DNA of 64,000 nucleotides, taken from Thermoleptolyngbya sichuanensis A183. Its GTDB lineage: Bacteria; Cyanobacteriota; Cyanobacteriia; Elainellales; Elainellaceae. Numbering within the stretch: the first letter of the stretch is position 1; every line of letters starts with the position of its first letter. The stretch covers positions 1,426,001-1,490,000 of the forward strand of contig NZ_CP053661.1 of assembly GCF_013177315.1 (NCBI RefSeq). Direction: 5' to 3'. Below the pieces are notes generated by a model, which was not told the DNA's origin, made no database searches, and was given only the letters and a program-made list of their open reading frames with translations. Below are positions 36,957-46,572 of the stretch, one piece after another. Both the position numbers and the translations under genes were made by a program.

Positions 36957-38609
36957 TCACTCTACCGCTAGGGCTTCCTCAGTCATGCCGTATTCATAGG
37001 GGCCGTGCGTCACTACGGGCAGCACTTCCCAGTTTTCGATGATGGGCGGCGAGGCGGTGGTCCACTCCAGGGTCAGCGCATTCCAGGGGTTGTCGCTGGC
37101 TTTGGGGCCGCGCGTCCAGCTCCACACCGCGTTGATGATAAAGGGTATCAGCGATGCTGCCAGCATAAACGCGCCAAACGTGCAGAGCTGGTTCAGCGCG
37201 GTGAACTGCGGGTCATACATAGCGACGCGGCGCGGCATTCCGTGCGTTCCCAGCGAGTGCATCGGCAAAAAGGTCAGGTTTGCCCCGATGAAGGTCATCA
37301 GGAAATGCACCTGCCCCAAGCGCTCGTTCATCATGCGGCCCGTCATTTTGGGGAACCAGTGATAGATTGCGGCGTAGAGTCCAAACACCGATCCACCAAA
37401 CAGCACATAGTGGAAATGCGCCACGATGTAATACGTATCGTGGACGTGGATATCGAACGGTGCTGCACCCAGGGTGATGCCGCTAAGTCCGCCCAGCACA
37501 AACATGCCCAACAGCCCGACCGCAAACAGCATTGCCGTTGTGAAGCGGATCTTGCCGCCCCACAGCGTTGCCACCCAGCTAAAGATCTTGACCCCTGTGG
37601 GGACGGCCACAATCAGCGTAGAAATGGTGAAAAACAGGCGCATCCAGGGCGGCGTGCCGCTAGTGAACATGTGGTGTACCCAGACAAACAGGCCAACCAA
37701 GCAGATGGCAAGGCTGGAATAGGCGATCGCCTTGTAGCCAAAAATCGGCTTGCGGGCGTAGACCGGGATAATCTCCGACATGATGCCGAAAATTGGCAAA
37801 ATCATCAAGTAAACCGCTGGATGCGAGTAGAACCAGAAGAGGTGCTGGTAAATGATGATGTTACCGCCTGCATCTGGCTTGAAAAACGACGTACCGAAGT
37901 TGATATCAAACAGTAGCAGGATTAGCCCCGCCGCCAGCACGGGTGTAGACACCAGCGCCAGCGCCGAAGTCGCCAAAATCGCCCAGCAAAACAGGGGCAG
38001 CTTGTCCCACGTCAGGCTGGGAACCCGCATCATGATGATGGTAACGATGAAGTTCACTGCGCCCATGATGGAGGACGTACCCACCAGCACGATTGCCATA
38101 ATCCACATCGACTGGGCCACTGGAGCGGTGATTTCGCTGAGCGGCGGATAGGAAGTCCACCCCGCCTGTGCCCCACCAAAAAAGAAGCTGCCCAGCAGGA
38201 GCAAGCCAGCGGGCGGGTTGAGCCAGAAGGCGATCGCATTCAGGTTGGGAAATGCCATGTCCCGTGCGCCGATCATCAGCGGGACAAGATAGTTTCCGAA
38301 GCCCCCGATCGCCGCAGGCACAATCCACAGAAAGATCATAATCGTGCCGTGGTTGGTCAGCAGCGCGTTATAGAGGCTGGGATCGACGAAATCGGGATCG
38401 GGCGTGGCTAGCTCCATCCGCATACCCACAGCCATCAGACCGCCGATGAGATAGAACACAAACGCCGTCACTAGGTATTGAATGCCAATCACCTTGTGAT
38501 CGATGTTGTAACCAAAGTAGTGATACCATTTCCAGGCTTTGTGAACCTGGGCGTGGTCGTGGTCTGCAACGAGCGCTGCGTCGTCGAGTGGAACTTGTGC
38601 TTGAGTCAT
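36957..38609 (-). CDS. ctaD: Cytochrome c oxidase subunit I (A2-type)
   Basis: Catalytic haem-copper subunit, 550 residues and twelve hydrophobic helices. Visible ligands and motifs: LTNHGTIMIFLWIVPA (haem a His), WFYSHPAVYLMILP (CuB His and Tyr), HHMFTSGTPPW (two CuB His) and HDTYYIVAHFHYVLFGG (haem His pair). The Glu of the common GHPEV motif is replaced: the sequence reads YSHPAV, the mark of A2-type oxidases, in which the Tyr-Ser pair is thought to serve the D-channel. It lies between ctaC (upstream by 110 bases) and ctaE, on the minus strand. Confidence 0.97.
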   Translation of the reverse strand: MTQAQVPLDDAALVADHDHAQVHKAWKWYHYFGYNIDHKVIGIQYLVTAFVFYLIGGLMAVGMRMELATPDPDFVDPSLYNALLTNHGTIMIFLWIVPAAIGGFGNYLVPLMIGARDMAFPNLNAIAFWLNPPAGLLLLGSFFFGGAQAGWTSYPPLSEITAPVAQSMWIMAIVLVGTSSIMGAVNFIVTIIMMRVPSLTWDKLPLFCWAILATSALALVSTPVLAAGLILLLFDINFGTSFFKPDAGGNIIIYQHLFWFYSHPAVYLMILPIFGIMSEIIPVYARKPIFGYKAIAYSSLAICLVGLFVWVHHMFTSGTPPWMRLFFTISTLIVAVPTGVKIFSWVATLWGGKIRFTTAMLFAVGLLGMFVLGGLSGITLGAAPFDIHVHDTYYIVAHFHYVLFGGSVFGLYAAIYHWFPKMTGRMMNERLGQVHFLMTFIGANLTFLPMHSLGTHGMPRRVAMYDPQFTALNQLCTFGAFMLAASLIPFIINAVWSWTRGPKASDNPWNALTLEWTTASPPIIENWEVLPVVTHGPYEYGMTEEALAVE

Positions 38610-38719
38610 ACGCAGAGGGAATATACCAGTTTTTTTATGAAGACTTGGCGCGAAGAAGGAGTTCAGAATTAGAACAGCCGAATGAATGCTCTTGAACCGC
38701 GAAGCGGCGCGATCGCCCG

Positions 38720-39814
38720 CTAAGAGCGCGATCGCACTTGTGCAAGTACCTGTGAAAGCACTTGATCGCTCACGCCCATTTCCTGCGCGTAGGGCGAGAG
38801 ATAGTCTCTATCCGAAAGTTCCGCCGGATTTACCGCCACGGTTTGCGATGGGTTTTGCTGCTGCGCCACGGCGTTTTGCTGGAGCCATTCGTCAAACTCT
38901 TCTGGCGTGTGAACAACCACCTGGGTTCTCATGCCGCCGTGGTAGCTGCCGCAGAGTTCCGCACAAACGACGGGATACGTGCCCACCTTGGTCGCAACGA
39001 ATCGCAAGCCAGAGGATTGGCCCGGCAGCGCGTCTTGCTTCAGGCGAAACTGGGGCACCCAGAAGGAGTGGATCACGTCCTGAGCAGAGATGTTGAGCTG
39101 AATGTCTTTGCCAACGGGAATATGCAGTTCGCCCGTCATGATGCCGCTATTGGGATAGTTAAACAGCCAGGCATACTGCATTCCGGTAACGTTCACCACT
39201 AGGTCGGGCGTATGCCCTTCTTCAGCAGCGTTTGCGCCAAAACCATAGCGGGGAACTGGCGTGGCGGGCGGTTCTGTGCCTTCGGGCAGATCCGCTAGCA
39301 GATCGGCCGTGGCATCGGTGGCGATCGCCCCATCATCCGGAGCCTGCGCCATCATCGCGACAGAACCCTGCGGCACGGCGTGCATTTCGTGAGACGGCAT
39401 CGCGTGCGACACTGCGCCGCCGATCATGCTATGCCCGACGTGGATACTGCCGGGGTCAAAGCCGCCCATTTCTTGAAACACCTGGACGCTGTAGACCCCT
39501 AGCCCGATGATCAGGATCGCCGGAATCGCCGTCCAGAAGGCTTCTAGCGGCAGGTTGCCCTCGATGGGAATGCCGTCGTCCTCGTCCCCCGGCGCACGGC
39601 GATAGCGAAAGCAAAACAGCAGAATTGCCCCAATCACCACCAAAAACAACGCGGTGGCGATCATCACCATCACATTAAAAAGCTGATCTACCAAAACCGC
39701 CGCTTCCGACGCTTGCTCTGGCAATAGACCGTGGTGCTGACCCACCCACAGGCTGACCAGGGTGATCAGAATGCCAGCGGTGAGCGTGAGAAGGGATGCT
39801 GGAATCTGTTTCAT
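38720..39814 (-). CDS. ctaC: Cytochrome c oxidase subunit II
   Basis: Receives electrons from cytochrome c or plastocyanin. Residues 1-120 include an N-terminal hydrophobic segment and two helices (VMVMIATALFLVVIGAILLF, AFWTAIPAILIIGLGVYSV). The soluble domain has the aromatic region AWLFNYP and the CuA site: HSFWVPQFRLKQD and CAELCGSYHGGM, giving the two Cys, Glu, His and Met ligands. A Met/His-rich loop (about 125-160, with HSMIGGAVSHAMPSHEMHA) is inserted after the second helix and makes the protein long (364). It is the first gene of the oxidase operon. Confidence 0.96.
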   Translation of the reverse strand: MKQIPASLLTLTAGILITLVSLWVGQHHGLLPEQASEAAVLVDQLFNVMVMIATALFLVVIGAILLFCFRYRRAPGDEDDGIPIEGNLPLEAFWTAIPAILIIGLGVYSVQVFQEMGGFDPGSIHVGHSMIGGAVSHAMPSHEMHAVPQGSVAMMAQAPDDGAIATDATADLLADLPEGTEPPATPVPRYGFGANAAEEGHTPDLVVNVTGMQYAWLFNYPNSGIMTGELHIPVGKDIQLNISAQDVIHSFWVPQFRLKQDALPGQSSGLRFVATKVGTYPVVCAELCGSYHGGMRTQVVVHTPEEFDEWLQQNAVAQQQNPSQTVAVNPAELSDRDYLSPYAQEMGVSDQVLSQVLAQVRSRS

Positions 39815-40044
39815 GAATCCTCAAAGTATGAGTCGCAGATGGGTTGGGTGAGGCTGGAGATGTAACGTTTTGTAGCGATCGCCCCCGCTAATCCCCGAAC
39901 TCTCTTCCTGTAATACCATCCGAACTCTGGGGATCGCTGGAAACTTTCGATTTGCTTCAGATCCCGCAACGCCTGTGTTGAAATTTCATAACCTTTGCGG
40001 ATGCCACCTTTTCGGACTGCCCAGCGCCATCTGCCCTAGCCGAG

Positions 40045-41073
40045 CTATCCCTGCTCCAGCCGCCACAGCATATCCTGCACTTGCAGCACGCGATGAGATT
40101 CGTGCTTCGCAGCAAACAGGTCGCGGGCGCGTTGCAAGTGGTTGGCGGCGGCTTGGGCGTTGTGCTGCTTGTAAAACACCATGCCCAGTCGATAGTGGGT
40201 TTCGGCATCGTCGGGATGGCTCTGAAGTGCCTGCTGATAGTGGGCGATCGCCGCTTCGGGAGTGCTGGGCACAGGGGACGATTTTGCCCGTTCCGGTTTG
40301 ATCACAGGCTCAGGAGCGGGAGCGGCCACAAACTCGCTAATTAAGCTGGCGACTTTCTCCTTATGCCTCAGGCCGGGATAGAGGTTGCGCGTCATTGGAA
40401 AGCGATCGCCCGATTTCAGGTGCAGCACAATCCGTCCGGTCGATCGCGATTTGCCTGTGCCCTGCTCCACGTCTGCATAGGCCACTTGATGCAGCAGCAG
40501 CACCGATTCTTTTTGCCCAATTGCGCCCTGGCGGATATGGTGCAGTTTGCCGCTGGCTTTGTCTAGCGTGGCGTGGTTAATCTCGCACATGCCCAGCAGC
40601 CCGCCAATCCCCATTGCCGCAGTGATGCCGCCGATGAATAACATCGCTACTCGGTCGTCATTTTCGACGTAGAGCGAGGGCTGGGTGTTGTCCATGAAAA
40701 AAGCGTTGACTCGGTTGGCGATCGCCTCCTGACGACTCCAGCTTGACGACCTAGAACTGAGCGTGATGGATTGGCTCTTGGTTCGCAGAATCACGCTGTA
40801 GCGAACACTGCCGCGTCCACTCGATCGCCGCTTTACGACTGCCCCACGAATGCTGCTGGAAGGAATCGGGCGACGGGTAGACACTAGGAAATTGCTCTCC
40901 TCTAGCGTGCATTGGGCGCTGAGCGTTGAAACGCGCTGGCACGAAAAAATCGTGTGCCTGCCCAAAGGCATGATGCCCAGCCCGAGCAGCGCTATCGGAA
41001 AAAACGTGAGCCACAGCGACCAGCCGCGATCGCGCAGTTTTAGCCGCCCTGGGGTTTGCTCCACAATCTGCAT
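40045..41073 (-). CDS. TPR-containing membrane protein
   Basis: A 342-residue protein with two hydrophobic segments (about 18-37, WLTFFPIALLGLGIMPLG, and about 144-163, AMLFIGGITAAMGIGGLLG), flanking a beta-rich domain that is rich in Ser and Arg. At the C-terminus, about 272-335, are TPR motifs (AIAHYQQALQSHPDDAETHY, RLGMVFYKQHNAQAAANHLQ). The middle part (LHHIRQGAIGQKESVLLLHQ) looks like a PH-type or bacterial membrane-associated beta domain. Function unknown; TPRs imply a protein partner. It is downstream of ctaC on the same strand, 230 bases away and upstream in transcription. Confidence 0.85.
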   Translation of the reverse strand: MQIVEQTPGRLKLRDRGWSLWLTFFPIALLGLGIMPLGRHTIFSCQRVSTLSAQCTLEESNFLVSTRRPIPSSSIRGAVVKRRSSGRGSVRYSVILRTKSQSITLSSRSSSWSRQEAIANRVNAFFMDNTQPSLYVENDDRVAMLFIGGITAAMGIGGLLGMCEINHATLDKASGKLHHIRQGAIGQKESVLLLHQVAYADVEQGTGKSRSTGRIVLHLKSGDRFPMTRNLYPGLRHKEKVASLISEFVAAPAPEPVIKPERAKSSPVPSTPEAAIAHYQQALQSHPDDAETHYRLGMVFYKQHNAQAAANHLQRARDLFAAKHESHRVLQVQDMLWRLEQG

Positions 41074-41203
41074 AGTCCCGCTCCGCCGTCTGGCACTCTA
41101 TCCATAGCCTCAGTGTGCCCATCAGCGACTCCGGAAACCGCGAAGCAGCCGCGAACGGAAACCATCAGAACTTCATCATGGCGTGGATGCAAGATTTCGC
41201 TGT

Positions 41204-41971
41204 CTAAAGCGCGTCCGGATCAATGCCAAGCTCGCGCAGCTTTGCCGCAAGCTGCTCGGCCCGCTGCTGTTCTTGGAGAGCGACTTCGGCAGGGGTGGGA
41301 ACGAGCACACCGTCGGGGGTAAAAAAGCGCAGCCTGCGGTCCTGGATGCCGAGGAAAAGCTGGAGTTGTTCGCTCCACAGCCAGTTGCGATCGCCCGGTT
41401 GTAGGGGCTGATACTGTCCACCCACAAGCGTAAATCCGGCAAATTCCAGCGTTACTGGGTCAAACCAGAAATAATCAAACACTCGCAGCACGTCCTGATA
41501 AAGCTGCTTTTTCGCGCCGCGATCTTGCTGGGCTGTGCTGTTCGACAAAATTTCGATAATCACGTTGGGCGTTTTGCCGTCCTCTTCCCAAACAGTCCAG
41601 CTTTTGCGCGGGCGCTTTTCCGTATTCAGCACCACGAAGAAATCGGGGCCGCGAAAGTCGCGGGTCTTGATTTTGCTCGTACTGTAGTAAATCGTAAGAT
41701 TGCCGCTGGCGTAATAGTCCGTGCGATCGCGCCACAGCCAGTTCAGGCACTCCAAAAACAGAATCATTTGCTGGAGATGAAGATCAGATTCCAAAGGCGG
41801 CTCGTCGCTGTCAAGATTACAGGGAGGCATCACGGGCAACTCGCGATCGCCCTCCTCCGAAAAGCGAGCTTCGGCAGGCTCCTCCAGCGCAGATTGCTCA
41901 GGCGACAATTGCACCGGGTCTGACGGATCAAGCTCTGGCGTATCTGGCGCGAGGAGTTCGGGTTCTGGCAT
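41204..41971 (-). CDS. Uma2-family (DUF820) restriction-endonuclease-like protein
   Basis: Members of this cyanobacteria-expanded family have a PD-(D/E)XK nuclease fold of unknown biological role. Seen here: RGPDFFVVLN (Asp), NVIIEILSNST (the E-x-L strand), then DRGAKKQLYQDVLRVFDYFW and FDPVTLEFAGF, all in the family order. An acidic Pro/Glu-rich N-terminus of about 85 residues and a helical C-terminus (EVALQEQQRAEQLAAKLREL) flank the domain. I start at the ATG at 41971; ten more codons lead to an in-frame TTG. It is a single gene with no methylase or toxin partner. Confidence 0.88.
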   Translation of the reverse strand: MPEPELLAPDTPELDPSDPVQLSPEQSALEEPAEARFSEEGDRELPVMPPCNLDSDEPPLESDLHLQQMILFLECLNWLWRDRTDYYASGNLTIYYSTSKIKTRDFRGPDFFVVLNTEKRPRKSWTVWEEDGKTPNVIIEILSNSTAQQDRGAKKQLYQDVLRVFDYFWFDPVTLEFAGFTLVGGQYQPLQPGDRNWLWSEQLQLFLGIQDRRLRFFTPDGVLVPTPAEVALQEQQRAEQLAAKLRELGIDPDAL

Positions 41972-42174
41972 CGGCAGCGTGCCCCCACGACGAGCGTCCA
42001 ACTGCCTTCAGTTTAGTGGATTCGGTCGAGTGGACAGGGGGCGGGGTATTGGGGTGTCAGGATGTTGGAGTGTTCGCGAAGGGTGGTGACGAGAAAGGGC
42101 GATCGCCCGTCCCCCACCCTACGGTATTGTGAAAACAGGTCGCCTGACCCCTGAAACCTGACCCTTGATCCCTC

Positions 42175-43374
42175 ATGACCGCCGTTTCGCCCAACGCCCA
42201 CAAAAAAGCCCGCGCCCTCAAACCCGGCAGCCGTCGCCCCGCCAAGGAACTGTGTAGCGAGTGCGGCCTCTGCGATACGTACTATGTGCATTACGTGAAG
42301 GAAGCCTGCGCCTTTATCAACCAGCAGATTGCCGACCTAGAGCAGGAATTTCACGGGCGCAGCCGCGATCTGTCCCAAGAAAACGATGTGTACTTTGGGG
42401 TGCATCAAGACATGATGGCAGCCCGCAAGACCCAGCCCATCGAAGGGGCCCAGTGGACGGGCATCGTCAGCAGCATTGCCATTGAAATGCTGAACCGGGG
42501 GCTGGTGGAAGGGGTGGTCTGCGTGCAAAACACGGAGGAGGATCGGTTTCAGCCAAAGCCCGTGATCGCTACCACGCCCGAAGAAATCCTGGCGGCGCGG
42601 GTCAATAAGCCCACCCTGTCGCCCAACCTGTCGGTGCTGGAGTTGGTAGAGCAGTCGGGCATGAAGCGGCTGCTGGTGATTGGCGTGGGTTGCCAAATCC
42701 AGGCGCTACGGGCGGTGCAAGACAAGCTGGGGCTAGAGAAACTCTATGTGCTGGGAACGCCCTGTGTGGACAACGTGACCCGCGCTGGCTTGCAGAAATT
42801 TCTCGACACCACCAGCCGATCGCCCGATACGGTGGTCTATTACGAGTTCATGCAGGACTTCCGCGTGCATTTCAAGCACGAAGACGGCTCGACGGAGACG
42901 GTGCCGTTTTTTGGGCTGAAGACGAACGAACTGAAGGACGTGTTTGCGCCCTCCTGCATGACCTGTTTTGACTATGTAAACTCGCTGGCGGATTTGGTGG
43001 TGGGCTACATGGGCGCACCCTTCGGCTGGCAGTGGATTGTGGTACGAAATGAGACGGGCGCGGAGATGCTGGATCTGGTGAAAGACCAGCTTGAGACGCA
43101 GCCTGTGATGTCCCAGGGCGATCGCCATCAAGCCGTGCAAAACAGCATCCCCGCCTACGACAAAGGCGTGACGCTGCCGATGTGGGCGGCCAAGCTAATG
43201 GGCGTGGTGATCGAAAAAATTGGCCCCAAAGGGCTGGAATATGCCCGCTTTTCCATCGACTCGCACTTCACCCGCAACTATCTCTACATGAAGCGCAACT
43301 ATCCCGACAAGCTAGAGCAACACGTCCCCGACTACGCCAAGCGCATCGTGGGGCAATACAAGCTGCCAGAATAG
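42175..43374 (+). CDS. bciB: BciB-type 8-vinyl (proto)chlorophyllide reductase, FrhB family
   Basis: Iron-sulphur flavoprotein of the F420-hydrogenase beta-subunit family; in cyanobacteria (Slr1923) it reduces the C8 vinyl group during chlorophyll a synthesis. The 399-residue sequence has the N-terminal Cys cluster ELCSECGLCDTYYVHYVKEAC, a central flavin-domain part (VIGVGCQIQALRAVQDKLGL, LGTPCVDNVTR) and a second Cys pair in FAPSCMTCFDYVNSLADLVV. This length and Cys pattern fit BciB better than shorter archaeal FrhB. The gene is monocistronic. Confidence 0.9.
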   Translation: MTAVSPNAHKKARALKPGSRRPAKELCSECGLCDTYYVHYVKEACAFINQQIADLEQEFHGRSRDLSQENDVYFGVHQDMMAARKTQPIEGAQWTGIVSSIAIEMLNRGLVEGVVCVQNTEEDRFQPKPVIATTPEEILAARVNKPTLSPNLSVLELVEQSGMKRLLVIGVGCQIQALRAVQDKLGLEKLYVLGTPCVDNVTRAGLQKFLDTTSRSPDTVVYYEFMQDFRVHFKHEDGSTETVPFFGLKTNELKDVFAPSCMTCFDYVNSLADLVVGYMGAPFGWQWIVVRNETGAEMLDLVKDQLETQPVMSQGDRHQAVQNSIPAYDKGVTLPMWAAKLMGVVIEKIGPKGLEYARFSIDSHFTRNYLYMKRNYPDKLEQHVPDYAKRIVGQYKLPE

Positions 43375-43576
43375 CAGAACGGCTGAGCGTTGCAGGGCTG
43401 CATCATTGCACTGCCTGTGGCTCAGCCGTCCAATCAGCCGTCCAAACGGATAGGACTTACATCGTCCAAAACCCAGAAAACCTATCGCAAGTGCGTAGGA
43501 ACCGGATACTGGCGGAGGTTTGTTGCGGGTTGCCCCTAATCCACCAACCCAAATCGACTAGCATCAATTAAATCGA

Positions 43577-44071
43577 CTAAATCGACAGACCCAGCTTTAG
43601 CCCAAAGATGCCGTGGATCAGCAGCAGCGCCAGCGCTACGCTACCCAAGTAAGCGTGAACCGTGCGGAAGCCTTTGCCTTGAGAAAAGCCAAACGCAGCA
43701 ATCAGCCCATTGACCGCCAGCATTCCTAGCGCCACCGAACCCGTCCAAAAGTGGGGGCTTTGCAAAATGGGCTGGTTTTGCATCACCAGCGACAGGATGC
43801 CGCCCGTATAGCCCATTGCGATGAACAGAAACATCAGTCCGGCAATTTTCTTATGGTCTGTGCGCTTTTTTGCGGCCAGCGCGTCGTCGGTCGCCGTCAG
43901 CAAGCGGCCCTGCCAGCCCGTCACCGCTGCAAAACTGCCCATCACCAGCACCACAATGCCCATCATCGCGGGGTGCCCCCAATGCACAATCGGCTCTGGC
44001 ACATTGAGATTGCGAAAGACATCAGCGATGGGGTCTAGCCATTCGCTCAAGCGAGTTGCAAACTCTGACAT
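43577..44071 (-). CDS. DUF4079-family membrane protein
   Basis: A 164-residue protein with four hydrophobic segments and conserved histidines near the membrane faces (IVHWGHPAMMGIVVLVMGSF, RTDHKKIAGLMFLFIAMGYT, HFWTGSVALGMLAVNGLIA, RTVHAYLGSVALALLLIHG). The His spacing resembles b-type haem membrane proteins; haem binding is inference. The family is typical of oxygenic phototrophs. It converges with bciB, 202 bases apart. Confidence 0.87.
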   Translation of the reverse strand: MSEFATRLSEWLDPIADVFRNLNVPEPIVHWGHPAMMGIVVLVMGSFAAVTGWQGRLLTATDDALAAKKRTDHKKIAGLMFLFIAMGYTGGILSLVMQNQPILQSPHFWTGSVALGMLAVNGLIAAFGFSQGKGFRTVHAYLGSVALALLLIHGIFGLKLGLSI

Positions 44072-44305
44072 GGTGTTCTCCTTGCCCTTGGAATGGTTTC
44101 TTAAAAAATTGTTAAGCCTGCGCTTAAGCCTATTCTATAGCGGGAACTGGGCTGGACGAAGGGGAAAAGCGCGAGAATCCTGATACGGTATGAATCCTGA
44201 TGCCCCCTATCCTGAGCAAGAAGCACTTCCACCGGAACTTTCTTCCATTGCTGCGGTCAAGAAGCCCACTCAGGATTGCAATCTGCTCGTTCTGCTCATT
44301 TACCC

Positions 44306-45712
44306 ATGCGACTCAATCGGCTATTTTCCAGTCTTCGGACGCGAATTCTGGGTTGGTATATTTTGTTAGTGGCGGCTTCGATGCTGGTGTCGATTGTGGG
44401 AATCCGCCAAACGCTGCTGGCTCGCCTGTATGAGCGCATCGAGCAATCGCTGGAGCAAGAGGTGCTGGAGCTGCGCCAGCTCAAAACGGGGCTAAATCCT
44501 AGAACCAGCGAGCCGTTTGGGAACGATATTGATGCTCTGTTTCGGGTTTTCCTCAGCCGCAATATTCCCGCCGATAACGAGTTTTTGCTGACGTTTTTGG
44601 ATGGCGAGTTTGATCGCTCCAGTCCCCGTGCTGTGCCCAAGGTTCTGGATTTATCTAGCCCGCTGGCTCAAGAGTTTGCAGAAATTGCCACACCCCGGCG
44701 GCGCTGGGTGACCCTGCCGGATGGGGAAATCATCATTTATCAGGCCGAACCGATTTTTCGGGAAGGTAGCCGGGGCGTGTTTGTCGTCGCGCATCTGCTC
44801 TCGGCTGAACTGAGGGGGATAGACGAGGCGATCGCCATCGTGATTCAGGTGATGCTGACGGTGCTGGGGCTGACGGCGGTGGTGGCCTGGTTTGTGGCAC
44901 AGCGAGCGTTGGAGCCGCTTAATCTGTTGACCCAGGCCGCCAAGACCGTGAGCGAGTCCGATTTAACTCAGCGTATTCCTGTGCATGGTGTAGACGAAAT
45001 CAGTGAACTGACGCTGCGGTTCAATGAAATGCTAGATCGACTGCAGCTTGCCTTTGCCGCCCAGCGCGATTTCGTCAGCGACGCAGGACACGAACTGCGA
45101 ACACCAATCACCATTATTCGCGGACATCTGGAACTGCTGAGCGACGACCCCACCGAGCAGCGCGAAACCATTGATCTAGTGACCGATGAGCTAGACCGCA
45201 TGAGTCGCTTTGTGGATGACTTGCTGCTGCTGGCGAAGGCAGAGCAGCCCAATTTTTTGCGGATGGAAATGGTAGACGTGGCCGCTCTAGCGGAGGCGCT
45301 ATTTGCCAAGGCAAAAGCCCTGGGCGATCGCCAGTGGCGACTAGAAAATCGTGCTAGGGGCTGGATTGTGGGCGATCGCCAACGGTTGACTCAGGCAGTG
45401 ATGAATCTGGCCCAAAACGCTACCCAGCACACCCAGCTCAGCGACACCATCACCTTAGGCACAGCGCTCGATCGAGATAAAGTTCGCTTTTGGGTACGCG
45501 ACACGGGCAAAGGCATTCCCCAAGCGGAACAGGCTCGCATTTTCGAGCGGTTTGCCCGTTCTAATACCAGCAGGCGACGCTCGGAAGGTGCGGGGCTGGG
45601 GCTGGCCATCGTGCGGGCGATCGCCCAGGCCCACGGCGGCACTGTCGAACTGGTCAGCCAACCCGATCAGGGCGCAACCTTTACGCTCGTCATCCCGGTT
45701 GATCCGCCCTAA
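44306..45712 (+). CDS. Orphan sensor histidine kinase
   Basis: Two-component sensor of 468 residues from the ATG at 44306 (MRLNRLFSSLRTRILGWYIL). Two membrane helices (about 13-35 and 168-190) enclose a periplasmic sensor domain. A HAMP domain (ALEPLNLLTQAAKTVSESDL ... RFNEMLDRL) leads to the HisKA box FVSDAGHELRTPITIIRGHL with the phospho-accepting His. The ATPase domain has NLAQNATQHT, VRDTGKGIP and GAGLGLAIVRAIA. No response regulator is adjacent, so its partner is elsewhere. Signal unknown. Confidence 0.93.
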   Translation: MRLNRLFSSLRTRILGWYILLVAASMLVSIVGIRQTLLARLYERIEQSLEQEVLELRQLKTGLNPRTSEPFGNDIDALFRVFLSRNIPADNEFLLTFLDGEFDRSSPRAVPKVLDLSSPLAQEFAEIATPRRRWVTLPDGEIIIYQAEPIFREGSRGVFVVAHLLSAELRGIDEAIAIVIQVMLTVLGLTAVVAWFVAQRALEPLNLLTQAAKTVSESDLTQRIPVHGVDEISELTLRFNEMLDRLQLAFAAQRDFVSDAGHELRTPITIIRGHLELLSDDPTEQRETIDLVTDELDRMSRFVDDLLLLAKAEQPNFLRMEMVDVAALAEALFAKAKALGDRQWRLENRARGWIVGDRQRLTQAVMNLAQNATQHTQLSDTITLGTALDRDKVRFWVRDTGKGIPQAEQARIFERFARSNTSRRRSEGAGLGLAIVRAIAQAHGGTVELVSQPDQGATFTLVIPVDPP

Positions 45713-46308
45713 AGCCGATGTCAATTTCTCTCCGCAGTGCTATCTGTGAGATTAGCTAAACGCTATGCCAGTCCTTGACTGAGCCAGCAGATCAGTCATC
45801 CAAAATTGCCCATCTAAACTTCAAAGCGTTGCTGAACGCAGATATGAATCACCCTGATCCCCCGGACTCTTCTCCTAAGTCGGGAGAAGGGGAGCAAGAG
45901 TGGCTTAAAGTCCCTCCCCTCTCTGGAAGAGGGCTTAAGCTTTCGGCGTATCAGAACAGGGTAAGGGGGATCGGCAAAGTTGCACATTGCGATAATCCGA
46001 GAAATCGAAAAGCTCACGCCAACCCATTTCAGTCTGATCGAAGTCTGATTGAAATCTGATTGAAATTGGTCGTAAGGTGGAAGGGTTACAAAACTCCCAA
46101 ACGTTCAAAGATGGGGCCCGTCGGCGATCGCGCAAGATTGCCCGCTGTTTTTTGCGGGCGCGTTCCTAAACGCCCCATAAGCCCACCATAAACCTCCGAT
46201 AAACTTAACTAGCGGTTCAAAAAACCTGCCATACAATGAAGGTACTGGGAAGATACTGGCGAGGGTATTGTCGCAAGACCAATCCTACCCTCATTGCGGG
46301 AGGTGCTT
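45713..46308. other. Gene-free region with a palindromic GATCCCCC-type repeat
   Basis: About 600 bases without a convincing gene. From about 45850 to 45975 there is a further degraded element of the ATCCCCC/GGGGGAT style, with GGGAGAAGGGGAGC and CCCTCTCTGGAAGAGGG palindromes. GCCCGC and GCGGGC enclose a run of T at about 46140-46161. A 7-bp stem (GAGGGTA at 46261-46267 with TACCCTC at 46286-46292) stands just before the ribosome binding site of the next gene. Confidence 0.5.
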
Positions 46309-46512
46309 ATGCTCGTCATCCTCATGGAAGATCAACTGCTTCAGCCACAGCAGGTGTGTCAAAGCTGCCTGATGGCCGATCGCAGCGGTCAGCCCCGCTG
46401 GCAGCAGGGACGGCTGCGCTGCGGCCGCGCCCTGGAAAAGCCGTCGGAAAACCTGCCGGAGCAGTATGAGTGCCAGATGGGGTTCCGCATTGCTAATATT
46501 GAGCCGGCCTGA
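46309..46512 (+). CDS. Small Cys-containing protein, 67 residues
   Basis: Begins MLVILMEDQLLQPQQVCQSC; GGGAGG six bases before the ATG supports this start over an earlier in-frame ATG. The arrangement CQSC, a Cys in LRCGR and another in YECQM could bind zinc. Function unknown. Protein-like composition, a strong ribosome binding site and a preceding hairpin make it likely real. It may be a cyanobacterial conserved small protein. Confidence 0.7.
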   Translation: MLVILMEDQLLQPQQVCQSCLMADRSGQPRWQQGRLRCGRALEKPSENLPEQYECQMGFRIANIEPA

Positions 46513-46572
46513 GCGATGTTCTTCAGAGTCGTAGTTATTTGAACATTTTTATTTGAACACTAGTTGTTTGAT

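Noticed and set aside
37005-37916. A 303-codon plus-strand frame opposite ctaD
   Set aside because: Antisense to subunit I of the oxidase, whose ligands are all in place.
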